This document shows, one piece after another, positions 22,663 to 32,198 of a DNA stretch of 64,000 nt. Positions within the stretch are counted from its first letter, which is position 1; each line of letters opens with the position of its first letter. The notes beneath the pieces are model-generated. The model saw nothing but the letters and a program-made list of their open reading frames with translations, made no database searches and was not told where the DNA came from. The stretch spans positions 1 to 64,000 of the forward strand of contig NZ_BSSU01000006.1 of NCBI RefSeq assembly GCF_030161415.1, written 5' to 3'. Both the position numbers and the translations under genes were made by a program. Source of the stretch: Thalassotalea eurytherma. Its GTDB lineage: Bacteria > Pseudomonadota > Gammaproteobacteria > Enterobacterales > Alteromonadaceae.

Positions 22663-24741
22663 TTAATAATCAATTTGCCGTTTAAACGGCGGTAAAGAGT
22701 CAAGTAAGTCTTTACCGTAACGCTTAGTTACAATGCGCCTATCTAATAGCGTGATTTTACCGACGTCTTTCTCATTTCTTAATAATCGACCACACGATTG
22801 AATCAATTTCTTAGACGTTTCGGGTACCGACAATGCCATAAACGGATTGCCTCCTTTTGCCGTAATAAATTCCGCATGTGCTTCTTCTACAGGTGAGGTA
22901 GGTACAGCAAAAGGTAGTTTTGTGATGATCAAGTTGGTGAGTAATTTACCTGGTAAATCTAATCCCTCTGAAAAGCTCTGTGTTCCAAATATAATACTCT
23001 TCAAGCCTTTTTCTACCCGCGTTTTATGTAGCTCTATAATAAACTGGCGCGCATGTTCGCCTTGCACACTGATAGAAAGTTTATGGGTTTTACGTAATGT
23101 TTTGGCCACTTGCTCCATTTGCCAATAAGACGAAAACAACACGAGGCTAGCACTTTCATTTTCGAGTAATGTTGGTAACTTTTCGCAAATCTCATCAGTG
23201 AACTTATCGGCACTTGGCTCAAACTTCATAACAGGAACGTGTAATGTAGCGTTGTCTTGATAATTAAATGGCGAGTCGACATGCAGATATTGGCTACCAT
23301 CATTAGACGTTAAGCCCGCTTGACGCTTGAAATGATCGAAACTGTTAAGTGCTCTCAATGTTGCTGAACATAATACAGCGCCTTCACACTGCGTCCATAA
23401 TTTATCTTCTAAGGTAAAACCAACTTCAATGGGTGACGCACTGATCACCATATCGGTTTTTTTGCCTTTGGACTGCTCTACCCAACGAGCAAGTGGGGCA
23501 GATTTTTCGCTGTCGGTCTTTTGATACATGTACCAAAGATCATTAAAGTTTTCTAACCGCTGAATAAAGAAACCCGATTCAGCCAATAATGCTTCAGCTA
23601 AATAAGGTTTAGTGTCACCATCTTTGACTGATTCCATTAAACCGTTATAAAGCTTGTTAAGTTGACTAAGGGCTTTTTGGCTAGATTGGGTTAAATCTTC
23701 TGCCCAATTTTTAATGGTTTTTGGGATCACGCCATGTTCAAAACGATAGGCATGCTCATTAGCAAAATATACCTGAGCGTTAGTTAATAAAAATTCATTT
23801 ACCTTGGTCATGTCAGCCAAAATATCGGTAACATAATCAGCAAGTTTAATTGATGGCTCGATTGCACTACGTTTATCGACAAGATTTGCAATATTATCGC
23901 CACAGGTCGCTATTTTATTGAGCCAATCAATAGAGCCTTTTACGGCGATACTGGCACTAGAATGGTCACGCGTTACTTTTGGTAGGTGATGCGCTTCGTC
24001 TATGATGTAAAAACAATCGTCTGGCTCTGGTAAAATTTTACCACCACCTAGATCTAAATCGGCCAGCAGTAAACTATGGTTAATAACCAATACATCGGCT
24101 AATAACATCGCTTCACGCGCGGTATGAAAAGGGCAGTTTTTATGTTCATCTAAGTGGCGTAAACAACTATGTTTATCAGATTGAATTTGCTGCCAAATAT
24201 AGTGGGGAACAGGCGTTGTCCATGAATCAATATCGCCATGCCAGCTACCATCGTTTAATGCCTTAAACATTGCCTTTAATTCATCTAGATCTTCTTTTTT
24301 AGGTTTTTCCGCAAAGGTGAAGCCAGCTTGAGGTTCGTCTTGAGACTGGCAAGCCATCGCTAATTTTTGGCTACAAACATAACGTTGTCGGCCCTTTACT
24401 AGGGTAAATTTAAAATCGAGTGAGCCATGCTTTGCAAGAAACGGTAAATCTTTATCTACTAGCTGCTCTTGTAATGCAACCGTTGCTGTTGATATGCAAA
24501 CTTTTTTATTTCTTGCTAGGGCAAGGGGGATTGCACCTAAACTATAGGCTAGTGACTTGCCGGTGCCGGTACCTGCTTCAATGGTAATTATCTTGCGATC
24601 TTTTGCGTATTCACCGGCGAGTGTTTTAGCTATTTCAGCGATAAGCAATGTTTGTTGTTTACGAGGGGTAAAATTTTCTAAGCTATCGCCAATAGCTTTG
24701 TACGATTTACGGATTGTTGTTTTAATCTTGTCGCTTAACAT
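22663..24741 (-). CDS. dinG: ATP-dependent DNA helicase DinG (XPD-like)
   Basis: An SF2 iron-sulfur helicase of the SOS response that unwinds R-loops, D-loops and forked DNA. Walker A is in EAGTGTGKSLAYS near 55-67. The iron-sulfur cysteines lie in RYVCSQKLAMAC and SCLRHLDEHKNCPF, followed by the DEAH box in IIDEAHHLPK. The C-terminal motif VI is QSCGRLLRNEKDVG. It has 692 residues, slightly short of E. coli DinG. It is divergent from polB around one LexA box, so both should be DNA-damage inducible. Confidence 0.95.
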   Translation of the reverse strand: MLSDKIKTTIRKSYKAIGDSLENFTPRKQQTLLIAEIAKTLAGEYAKDRKIITIEAGTGTGKSLAYSLGAIPLALARNKKVCISTATVALQEQLVDKDLPFLAKHGSLDFKFTLVKGRQRYVCSQKLAMACQSQDEPQAGFTFAEKPKKEDLDELKAMFKALNDGSWHGDIDSWTTPVPHYIWQQIQSDKHSCLRHLDEHKNCPFHTAREAMLLADVLVINHSLLLADLDLGGGKILPEPDDCFYIIDEAHHLPKVTRDHSSASIAVKGSIDWLNKIATCGDNIANLVDKRSAIEPSIKLADYVTDILADMTKVNEFLLTNAQVYFANEHAYRFEHGVIPKTIKNWAEDLTQSSQKALSQLNKLYNGLMESVKDGDTKPYLAEALLAESGFFIQRLENFNDLWYMYQKTDSEKSAPLARWVEQSKGKKTDMVISASPIEVGFTLEDKLWTQCEGAVLCSATLRALNSFDHFKRQAGLTSNDGSQYLHVDSPFNYQDNATLHVPVMKFEPSADKFTDEICEKLPTLLENESASLVLFSSYWQMEQVAKTLRKTHKLSISVQGEHARQFIIELHKTRVEKGLKSIIFGTQSFSEGLDLPGKLLTNLIITKLPFAVPTSPVEEAHAEFITAKGGNPFMALSVPETSKKLIQSCGRLLRNEKDVGKITLLDRRIVTKRYGKDLLDSLPPFKRQIDY

Positions 24742-24779
24742 CGGCGAGCTATTCCCTAATGATGAGGTATCGAGTAAAC

Positions 24780-24799
24780 TGCTGTATATATTACCAGTT
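24780..24799. promoter_or_regulatory. LexA (SOS) box shared by dinG and polB
   Basis: TGCTGTATATATTACCAGTT carries CTG-N10-CAG at 24782-24797 with the TATATAT core of the gammaproteobacterial SOS box. It lies in the 70-base gap between dinG and polB. Both genes belong to the E. coli LexA regulon, which makes the assignment strong. Confidence 0.85.
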
Positions 24800-24811
24800 T
24801 AAATTGCATTA

Positions 24812-27190
24812 ATGAATCAAATTCAAGAGATTGGTTTTTTACTCACTCGCCATACTAAAGATATCAATAATGCTTTAGAAACGAGCTATTGGGTAAAAAC
24901 ACCTAATGGCCCATTAAAATTGCTCGTTGAACAACAGCAAGCCGTATTTTTTATCGAGCAAAATACTGAACAGCTAGCGCTTGAATTACTACAGAAGCAA
25001 GGCGTAATGCCTGCCTCAACAAAGCAGTTAACGCTATCAACATTTAATCATAAATTGGTTTCTGGATTTTATTTTAATCGCTTGTCTGATTTTTATCAGG
25101 CTAGAAAAGCCCTAAAATCAGAGGGTATTATCTGTTTTGAAGACGATTTTAGGCCTGAAGAGCGCTATTTAAATGAACGATTTATTACTGCAGGCATTGA
25201 GTTTTCAGGCGAGTTGACCACTAAACGTGGCATTAGCGTGATAAAAAATGCTAAGTGCCGACCATCGGAATGCGACATAAGCCTGACGATGCTCTCAATT
25301 GATATAGAGTGCTCAATGAAAGGTGAGTTGTATTCTATTGGGGCTTACAGTGATCAAACGCAAGTTGTTTTTATGATAGGTACGCCTGAACCAACAGCAG
25401 AGCCTTATATTCATTGGGTCAGCGATGAAAAAGACTTACTTGTTTCATTTCTCGCGTGGTTGTCGGCCTATGATCCCGATATTATTATCGGTTGGAATGT
25501 GGTGAATTTTGATTTACACCTGCTAGATAAACGCTGTGATCTTCATCATATTAAGTTTGCCTTGGGGCGTGATGGTTCAACACCATATTGGCGAAAACAT
25601 CAAAGTAGTGACCAACAATATATTGAAATAGCAGGGCGGGTGGTGCTTGATGGTATTGATTTACTTAAAACAGCAACCTATAACTTTCCTAGTTTCTCTT
25701 TAGAGAACGTTTCCCATGAATTACTTGGTGTCGGCAAGAAAATAGACGATGTCGATAATCGTGTTTATGAAATAACTCATAAGTTTATTCATCATAAACA
25801 AGCACTTGCTACGTATAATCTAGAGGATTGCCGTTTAGTTTGGGCTATCTTTGAAAAAACAGATTTATTGGCATTTGCCAAACTTCGCGCTCAACTAACG
25901 GGATTAGAGATTGATCGAAGTGGCGGTTCAGTTGCAGCGTTTACCAATCTATATTTACCAAAATTACATCGTGCAGGTTATGTCGCTCCTAACTTAGGTG
26001 ATGGACTCCAGGGCTTAGTTTCGCCTGGCGGTTACGTAATGGACTCTATTCCTGGGTTATACAAGAATGTTTTGGTTCTTGATTTTAAATCACTTTACCC
26101 AAGTATTATTCGTACATTTCGGATCGACCCTATGGGCATGGTTGAAGGCCTTTCAGCGCCTGATGATGCAATTGATGGTTTTGATGGAGCAAAGTTTTCT
26201 AGAGATAAACACTTTTTACCAAAAATAATTGAACAGCTTTGGCAAGCAAGGGATGTCGCGAAGAAAGATAAGAATGCTGCGTTGTCTCAGGCAATTAAGA
26301 TTATCATGAATTCATTTTATGGTGTGCTTGGCTCAACAGGTTGTAGGTTCTTTGATCCAAGGTTATCGGGTTCCATTACCAAACGTGGTCATGAGCTATT
26401 AAAAACTACCAAGGATTGGATTGAGAGTCTCGGCCATCAAGTGATATATGGCGATACCGATTCTATTTTTGTTTTTATTGGCAATGAACATACGCTAGAC
26501 ACTGCCAAAGTATTGGGCGATGAGTTAGCTGTCTATATTAATGAAAAGTGGCGAAAAACACTTGAAGATAAATTTAATATCCCATCATATTTGGAGTTGG
26601 AATTTGAAACACATTTTTCCAAGTTTTTTATGCCAACGATCAGAGGGCAAGAAGTTGGCACCAAAAAGCGTTATGCCGGTTTAGTTGAATATACAGATAG
26701 TGAAGGTTTAGCTAACCAAAAGATCATATATAAAGGCTTAGAAACCGTAAGGACCGATTGGACAGACTTAGCAAAGGAGTTTCAACAAGGCTTATATTAT
26801 CGGGTATTTAATGATTTACCCGTAAAGGAATATGTTTACGAAATGGTAAACAAAACCCTAGAAGGCGAGTTCGATGGCAAACTCGTTTATCGTAAGAGGA
26901 TAAGACGAGCGCTCGATAAATATGTTAAAAATGTGCCGCCACACATTAAGGCAGCAAGAGCAGCTGATGAAAAAAATAAAGCATCTGGTAAACCCCTCAA
27001 ATACCAACGTCGAGGGCGAATATCTTACTATTTAACGACACAAGGCCCTCAAGCAATCGAATACTTATCTGCGCCTATTGATTATCATTTATATGTTGAA
27101 CGACAACTAAAATCTGTGGCAGATGCAATTTTACCGTTTGTTGGAACAAGCTTTGATGAGATAACCGATCATCAAATGTCGTTATTTTAA
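24812..27190 (+). CDS. polB: DNA polymerase II (family B)
   Basis: An SOS-induced family B polymerase with proofreading, used in replication restart and lesion bypass. At 792 residues it is close to the 783 of E. coli Pol II. The N-terminus GFLLTRHTKD matches the family. The exonuclease motif is SIDIECS near 163-169, then polymerase motifs DFKSLYPSI (motif A), KIIMNSFYGVLGS (motif B) and YGDTDSIF (motif C) at about 545. All catalytic aspartates are present. Start ATG 24812 is only 12 bases past the LexA box, so repression is likely tight. Confidence 0.97.
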   Translation: MNQIQEIGFLLTRHTKDINNALETSYWVKTPNGPLKLLVEQQQAVFFIEQNTEQLALELLQKQGVMPASTKQLTLSTFNHKLVSGFYFNRLSDFYQARKALKSEGIICFEDDFRPEERYLNERFITAGIEFSGELTTKRGISVIKNAKCRPSECDISLTMLSIDIECSMKGELYSIGAYSDQTQVVFMIGTPEPTAEPYIHWVSDEKDLLVSFLAWLSAYDPDIIIGWNVVNFDLHLLDKRCDLHHIKFALGRDGSTPYWRKHQSSDQQYIEIAGRVVLDGIDLLKTATYNFPSFSLENVSHELLGVGKKIDDVDNRVYEITHKFIHHKQALATYNLEDCRLVWAIFEKTDLLAFAKLRAQLTGLEIDRSGGSVAAFTNLYLPKLHRAGYVAPNLGDGLQGLVSPGGYVMDSIPGLYKNVLVLDFKSLYPSIIRTFRIDPMGMVEGLSAPDDAIDGFDGAKFSRDKHFLPKIIEQLWQARDVAKKDKNAALSQAIKIIMNSFYGVLGSTGCRFFDPRLSGSITKRGHELLKTTKDWIESLGHQVIYGDTDSIFVFIGNEHTLDTAKVLGDELAVYINEKWRKTLEDKFNIPSYLELEFETHFSKFFMPTIRGQEVGTKKRYAGLVEYTDSEGLANQKIIYKGLETVRTDWTDLAKEFQQGLYYRVFNDLPVKEYVYEMVNKTLEGEFDGKLVYRKRIRRALDKYVKNVPPHIKAARAADEKNKASGKPLKYQRRGRISYYLTTQGPQAIEYLSAPIDYHLYVERQLKSVADAILPFVGTSFDEITDHQMSLF

Positions 27191-27240
27191 GAGAAAACTC
27201 ATCGTTATTCCTTGCAGTTGAAGCGTGTCTAGATTATTTT

Positions 27241-27256
27241 AGATGGCTAGATAGCT
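27241..27256. promoter_or_regulatory. Candidate MetJ operator (tandem met boxes) before metC
   Basis: Two adjacent 8-mers, AGATGGCT and AGATAGCT, resemble the MetJ consensus AGACGTCT in tandem (about 5 of 8 each, with matching ends). They lie 25 bases before metC, which is a MetJ target in enterobacteria. Match is partial; MetJ itself is not in the window. Confidence 0.45.
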
Positions 27257-27281
27257 AAAACAATCAAATGTAGGTAATGCG

Positions 27282-28457
27282 GTGAAGAAGCAAACAAAAA
27301 TTGTTAACGCAGGTCGCAGTAAAAAGTGGACAGGCAATGTAGTTAACCCGCCAGTTGAACGGGCATCAACAGTCGTTTTTGATTCAATTAAAGAAATGAA
27401 GCATGCAACGGCTAACCGTGGTGATCAAGTGCTGTTCTATGGTCGACGCGGTACGTCTACGTCGTTTGCTTTTTCAGATGCGATGACTGAACTTGAAGGT
27501 GGGGCAGGTTGCGCACTTTATCCATCTGGTACTGCAGCAATTACCAACGCCATATTAAGCTTTGTTGAGTCAGGTGACCATTTGTTAATGGTGGATACTG
27601 CGTACGAACCAACCCGCGATTTTTGTCATAAAGTACTAACTAAACTTGGCATTGAAACAACCTTTTATGATCCATTAATAGGCGAAGGTATTGCCGAGTT
27701 GATTCAAGAAAATACTAAAGTGCTATTTTTGGAGTCGCCAGGCTCAATTACGATGGAAGTGCAAGATGTACCAACTTTAGCTCGAATTGCACACGAGCAT
27801 GGTTGTATTGTAATGCTAGATAATACCTGGGCTTCGCCGATCAATTTTCAGCCTTTTGAGCATGGCGTAGATATTTCAATTCAAGCGGCAACTAAGTATG
27901 TTGTTGGTCACTCTGATGTCATGTTAGGCACGGCTACAGCAACTGCAACTCACTGGCCACAACTCCGTGAAAATAGCTATTTAATGGGTCAATGTACTTC
28001 GCCCGATGATTTATATTTGGCGATGCGAGGCATTCGCACTCTAGGTGTTCGGTTGAAACAACATCAAGAAAATGCGCTTATTGTTGCCCGTTATATTGAC
28101 GCTAGAGAAGATGTAGATGTCGTGTTACATCCTGCATTTGATAGTTGCCCTGGACATGAATATTTTGAACGCGACTTTTTAGGATCAAATGGCTTGTTTT
28201 CGTTTGTTTTTAAAGGTGGTAATCAACAAGCGTTACATGCCTTCTTAGAAGGGATGAAACATTTTAAAATGGGATATTCTTGGGGTGGTTTTGAAAGCTT
28301 AGTTATCGGCGTAAATAATGTTCAGGGCTTACGAACAGCTACAAAGTGGCCTTATAAAGCACCACTTGTTCGTTTACATATTGGCCTTGAAGATGTTGAA
28401 GACTTAATTGATGATCTTGAACAAGCGTTTGTGCGCTTTCATCAAGCGTTGATTTAG
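27282..28457 (+). CDS. metC: Cystathionine beta-lyase
   Basis: A PLP enzyme cleaving cystathionine to homocysteine, pyruvate and ammonia in methionine synthesis. The 391-residue Cys/Met-metabolism fold shows the substrate loop YGRRGTSTSFAF, the PLP-binding lysine in QAATKYVVGHSDVM and C-terminal SWGGFESLV. The Tyr/Trp pattern and N-terminus NPPVERASTVVFDS are those of the MetC rather than MetB or MetZ subfamily. Translation starts at GTG 27282. Possible MetJ repeats lie just upstream; hinT follows 39 bases later. Confidence 0.93.
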   Translation: MKKQTKIVNAGRSKKWTGNVVNPPVERASTVVFDSIKEMKHATANRGDQVLFYGRRGTSTSFAFSDAMTELEGGAGCALYPSGTAAITNAILSFVESGDHLLMVDTAYEPTRDFCHKVLTKLGIETTFYDPLIGEGIAELIQENTKVLFLESPGSITMEVQDVPTLARIAHEHGCIVMLDNTWASPINFQPFEHGVDISIQAATKYVVGHSDVMLGTATATATHWPQLRENSYLMGQCTSPDDLYLAMRGIRTLGVRLKQHQENALIVARYIDAREDVDVVLHPAFDSCPGHEYFERDFLGSNGLFSFVFKGGNQQALHAFLEGMKHFKMGYSWGGFESLVIGVNNVQGLRTATKWPYKAPLVRLHIGLEDVEDLIDDLEQAFVRFHQALI

Positions 28458-28496
28458 CCTAGTATTGAATTAATTAGTATTAGTTAAGGTTTAGAC

Positions 28497-28847
28497 ATGG
28501 CAGAAGAAACCATATTTTCCAAGATTATTCGTCAAGAAATACCAACAGAACTGTTATTCCAAGATGAATTGGTCAGTGCTTTTAGAGACATCTCTCCGAG
28601 AGCGAAAACCCACATTTTAATTATTCCCAATAAATTAATACCAACCGTTAATGATATTACCCAAGAAGATGAACTTGTGATGGGGCGTTTATTTACTGTA
28701 GCTCGTAAACTCGCGGCACAAGAAGGAATAAGTGATGATGGTTATCGTTTAATTATGAATTGCAATAAACACGGTGGCCAAGAGGTTTACCATATTCATA
28801 TGCATTTGTTAGGTGGTGAGCCATTAGGTCCAATGTTAGCAATATAA
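28497..28847 (+). CDS. hinT: HIT-family purine nucleoside phosphoramidase
   Basis: Hydrolyses adenosine phosphoramidates and acyl-adenylates. The 116-residue histidine-triad protein carries HIHMHLLGG near 99-107 as the HxHxHxx active site, and the N-terminal [20 protein letters not shown] typical of HinT. It is probably cotranscribed with metC; a terminator follows. Confidence 0.95.
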   Translation: MAEETIFSKIIRQEIPTELLFQDELVSAFRDISPRAKTHILIIPNKLIPTVNDITQEDELVMGRLFTVARKLAAQEGISDDGYRLIMNCNKHGGQEVYHIHMHLLGGEPLGPMLAI

Positions 28848-28868
28848 TTTCGGCCAAATTTTATTAAG

Positions 28869-28899
28869 GAGGGTTTGTGTTATGCGACCCTCTTTTTGT
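28869..28899 (+). terminator. Terminator after hinT
   Basis: GAGGGT / ACCCTC stem with a 12-base loop, then TTTTTG. It lies 22 bases after the hinT stop and separates this unit from the thiamine operon. Confidence 0.75.
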
Positions 28900-28970
28900 T
28901 TGTGTTGGAATATATCTAATAGCGAAAAAAATACTGTTATTTTTTAAATATGTTGTTAATATGCGCTCCG

Positions 28971-29093
28971 AAACCAAGGGGTGTATTTTACTGAGACTCA
29001 AAGTTGGTAAACGTTATGTAAGCAATTGCATGATGTTAACAGCGTGAGAACCCTTAGAACCTGAACTGGATTATACCAGCGTAGGGATGGTTT
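28971..29093 (+). promoter_or_regulatory. TPP (THI-element) riboswitch
   Basis: The conserved segments appear in order: P1 5' arm AAACCA (28971-28976), GGGGTG, CTGAGA (28991-28996), ACCC with AACCTGA around 29050-29064, then GCGTAGGGATGG closing with the P1 3' arm TGGTTT (29088-29093). A variable P3 extension occupies the middle. It lies 72 bases upstream of the thiamine TonB receptor, so thiamine diphosphate should shut the operon off. No classical T-run terminator is seen after it, so control is more likely at translation initiation. Confidence 0.95.
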
Positions 29094-29165
29094 GAGCGTT
29101 ATCAATATATAAAAAATAACAAAACAGCCTTCCTGATTGCTGGTCCCATTTTTAATGAGATCAAC

Positions 29166-31262
29166 ATGACAATTTATAAAAAAACACCTGTCGCACTTGC
29201 GTTAGCGGCATCTTTAACTTCGTCAATTGCTTTAGCAACAAACGCTGATGCTGACATGGAAACGATCATCGTCCAAGGTGACTTTCGTCAAGCTGAATTA
29301 AAGCGTAGTGCAAGTGCTGTATCTATTGTAGGTGCAGAGCAAATGGTTGAGCGCGGAGCGCAGAACCTTGAAGAAATCATTGCGTTAACACCAAATGTTA
29401 ACTTCTCTAGCGGCTCTCAACGCGCCCGCTACTTTCAAATTCGTGGTATTGGTGAACGTAGTCAATTTAGTGAAGCTATCAACCCTTCAGTTGGTGTCAT
29501 CATTGATGGTGTTGAGTTTAACGGTATTGGTTCAATCTCTTCTTTGTTTGACGTTGAGCAAACGGAAGTCTTTCGTGGCCCACAAGGTACGCGTTTTGGT
29601 GCCAATGCGTTAGCCGGTATGATCAACATTGTTACTAAGGCGCCAACCGATGAGTTTGAAGGCAATTTTAAACTGTCTGCTGGTAATTACGGTAGTTACA
29701 GCGCTGGTATAGCGTTATCTGGTCCAGCTTCTGATGCGCTAAACTATCGATTCGCCGTTGAGCAATACAATAGCGATGGTTTTATCGAAAACGATTACCT
29801 TAACGCCGACGACACCAATAATCGTGATGAATTAACAGTCCGTGGTAAGTTGACTATCGATGCGACAGAAGATTTAGCTATCAACCTAAATATCATGCAT
29901 TTTGATTTTGATAATGGCTACGACGCGTTTTCTTTAGACAACACTCGCCACACATTATCTGATACTCCAGGCGTTGATAAGCAAGAAACGAGTGCCGTGT
30001 CAGCTCAGTTCAATTACCAAGGCCTTGACGGCATATATTTCCAAACATTGGTGTCACTTGCAGATACTGACTTAGGCTATGGCTATGATGAAGATTGGTC
30101 TAATCCAACGTTATGTCTAGAGAACGATTGCCCTTACGGTGACTACGCGTCGACAGATTATTACGCACGTGACAAAGCGGCTAATACACTTGAGTTTCGT
30201 TTTAGCTCAAATGAAGGTAATGCGATTTTTAATGGCACAACGTCATGGGTTGCTGGTGTTTACGTTAAACAAGAAGATGAAGACCTAACACGTGAATATA
30301 CGTATTTAGCAAGTGATTTTACATCAAGGTTTGATGCGGATTCATTTGCTGTTTTTGCGCAGTTTGATAGCCAACTTTCTAGCAAGACTACCCTTACTAC
30401 AGGTTTACGTTATGAAACACGTGATGCAAGTTACAGTAACAGCGATGGTTTTAATGAAGATTTATCAGACAACGCACTAGGCGGAAAATTAGTACTTTCT
30501 CATCAGTTAGATGACGACAATATGGTGTTTGCTGGTGTTCATCGAGGTTATAAAGCCGGTGGGGCTAATACTGATGGCACTTTACCTGACGAGCTGCGTA
30601 CTTTCGATCCTGAATATTTATGGAATTATGAAGTCGGTTATAAAGCTAGCTTGTTAAATGGCGATGCGTATTTTGCTGCAACCGCTTTTTACATGGATCG
30701 TAAAGACGTTCAAGTCAAAAGCTCACAGACGGTAATGCGCGATGATGGTAGCTCTGAGTTTATTGATTACTTGGGTAATGCTGCAGAAGGCACTAACTAT
30801 GGTGTAGAACTTGAATCAAATTGGTCGGCTACTGAAAACTTAAATGTGTTTGCTATGGTGGCTTTATTAGAAACTGAATTTACGGGTTTTACTAATGCCA
30901 ATGGTGATGATTTATCAGGTCGCGAACAAGCACATGCGCCAAATTACCAATTCCATTTAGGTTTCGAATATTTCTTAACGGAGCAACTATCATTTAGTGC
31001 GTCGGTTGAAGGTAAAGATGAATTTTACTTTTCTGACTCACATGAACAAAAATCAGATTCAGTTGTACTGGTAAACGCGTCAGTAACTTATCAAGCAGAA
31101 CAATGGTTAGTAAAAGCGTGGTCTCGTAACTTAACAGATGAAGATTACCAAACACGTGGCTTTTACTTTGGTAATGATCCTCGAGATGGTTATACTGCTA
31201 AGCCATACTATCAATATGGTGAGCCTATGGTATTTGGCGTAACCTTTGACTATCAATTCTAA
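29166..31262 (+). CDS. TonB-dependent receptor, predicted thiamine uptake
   Basis: An outer-membrane, energy-coupled barrel of 698 residues. It has a signal peptide ending at about residue 24 (ALA), a TonB box-like METIIVQG, the plug domain (RSASAVSIVGAEQM ... IRGIGERSQF ... VFRGPQGTRFGANALAGMINIVTKAP) and a 22-strand barrel ending in FDYQF, the aromatic terminus needed for BamA insertion. The thiamine substrate is inferred from the TPP riboswitch and from the three downstream thiamine genes, not from the receptor itself. Confidence 0.92.
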   Translation: MTIYKKTPVALALAASLTSSIALATNADADMETIIVQGDFRQAELKRSASAVSIVGAEQMVERGAQNLEEIIALTPNVNFSSGSQRARYFQIRGIGERSQFSEAINPSVGVIIDGVEFNGIGSISSLFDVEQTEVFRGPQGTRFGANALAGMINIVTKAPTDEFEGNFKLSAGNYGSYSAGIALSGPASDALNYRFAVEQYNSDGFIENDYLNADDTNNRDELTVRGKLTIDATEDLAINLNIMHFDFDNGYDAFSLDNTRHTLSDTPGVDKQETSAVSAQFNYQGLDGIYFQTLVSLADTDLGYGYDEDWSNPTLCLENDCPYGDYASTDYYARDKAANTLEFRFSSNEGNAIFNGTTSWVAGVYVKQEDEDLTREYTYLASDFTSRFDADSFAVFAQFDSQLSSKTTLTTGLRYETRDASYSNSDGFNEDLSDNALGGKLVLSHQLDDDNMVFAGVHRGYKAGGANTDGTLPDELRTFDPEYLWNYEVGYKASLLNGDAYFAATAFYMDRKDVQVKSSQTVMRDDGSSEFIDYLGNAAEGTNYGVELESNWSATENLNVFAMVALLETEFTGFTNANGDDLSGREQAHAPNYQFHLGFEYFLTEQLSFSASVEGKDEFYFSDSHEQKSDSVVLVNASVTYQAEQWLVKAWSRNLTDEDYQTRGFYFGNDPRDGYTAKPYYQYGEPMVFGVTFDYQF

Positions 31263-31273
31263 GGAGCAAAACA

Positions 31274-31546
31274 ATGCAAGTGTCTTTTGACATTAGCTTG
31301 TATCCTTTAGCCGAAGCGCAGTATAAAGATGAGATTTGGGCGTTCATTGAACGCCTAAATCAAATCGATGGACTTAAGGTTATTACGAACGGTATGAGCA
31401 GCCAAGTATTTGGCGAGTACGAACATACGTCTAAACATGTAATGGCTGAAATTCAGCGTGTACATGAGCAATTAGGTAGTGCTGTGTTTATTTTAAAAAT
31501 TATCGCAAGCGATCGCTCTCACATTATTAATCATCAAGGCAATTAA
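31274..31546 (+). CDS. YkoF-like thiamine/HMP-binding protein
   Basis: A 90-residue single-domain protein with the ferredoxin-like pattern of the YkoF/MTH1187 thiamine-binding superfamily: VSFDISLYPLAE, LKVITNGMSSQVFGE, then AVFILKII. It has no signal peptide, so it is cytosolic as written. It lies 11 bases after the receptor and 16 before the PnuT-like permease. Its likely role is to bind or sense thiamine or its pyrimidine moiety within the uptake route. The family match is from memory of short sequence features. Confidence 0.7.
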   Translation: MQVSFDISLYPLAEAQYKDEIWAFIERLNQIDGLKVITNGMSSQVFGEYEHTSKHVMAEIQRVHEQLGSAVFILKIIASDRSHIINHQGN

Positions 31547-31562
31547 GTTAGTTTGAATCACT

Positions 31563-32198
31563 ATGGATTTTTTAAGTACCTTTAATTATTACCTTAATAT
31601 GCCAGTGCTTGAATTAATCGCTGTCATTACTGCGCTGTTATATGTGATTTTTGCTGCCAAAGGAAGCATTTGGTGCTGGCCAATGGCGTTGATTTCAACC
31701 TTATTGTATACCGCTATTTTCTACGATGTTTATTTGTGGATGGACAGTGTGCTGCAGGTATATTACTTTGCCATGGCAATCATTGGTTGGTTAAATTGGC
31801 AACAGGCAAAACAAAAGTCTAGCCATTTGTTGCCAATTCATACTATGACTTTAGGTTTTCATTTAAAGGCAATAGCAGGCTTAGTTGTTCTTGGGATGTT
31901 AGTTGGCTATTTGATGGCAACATACACGCCAACCGATTTTCCATTTATTGACGCACTAACCACGGTTTTTGCCGTATTTGGTACCTATTTAGTGGTAAAA
32001 CGAGTACTCGAAAACTGGTTGTACTGGGTGGTCATCGATTTAGTGTCGATATTCTTATACATTGAGAAAGATCTTCAGCCAACTGCAGCGCTTTTTGTTT
32101 TTTATACTGGTTTTGCCTTATTTGGTTTTATCCAGTGGTATAAAATGTATCGACTACAAAATGCAGAACAATTGAGTCTTGCAACAAATAATGAATAG
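31563..32198 (+). CDS. pnuT: PnuT-type thiamine permease (PnuC family)
   Basis: An inner-membrane protein of 211 residues with about seven hydrophobic helices. PnuC-family features are KGSIWCWPMALISTLLYTAIF, the YYFAMAIIGWLNWQ motif and the WLYWVVIDLVSIFLY helix. PnuC homologues under TPP control are named PnuT and import thiamine by facilitated diffusion, trapped by phosphorylation. The next gene is a kinase, consistent with that mechanism. The gene end overlaps the kinase start. Confidence 0.9.
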   Translation: MDFLSTFNYYLNMPVLELIAVITALLYVIFAAKGSIWCWPMALISTLLYTAIFYDVYLWMDSVLQVYYFAMAIIGWLNWQQAKQKSSHLLPIHTMTLGFHLKAIAGLVVLGMLVGYLMATYTPTDFPFIDALTTVFAVFGTYLVVKRVLENWLYWVVIDLVSIFLYIEKDLQPTAALFVFYTGFALFGFIQWYKMYRLQNAEQLSLATNNE

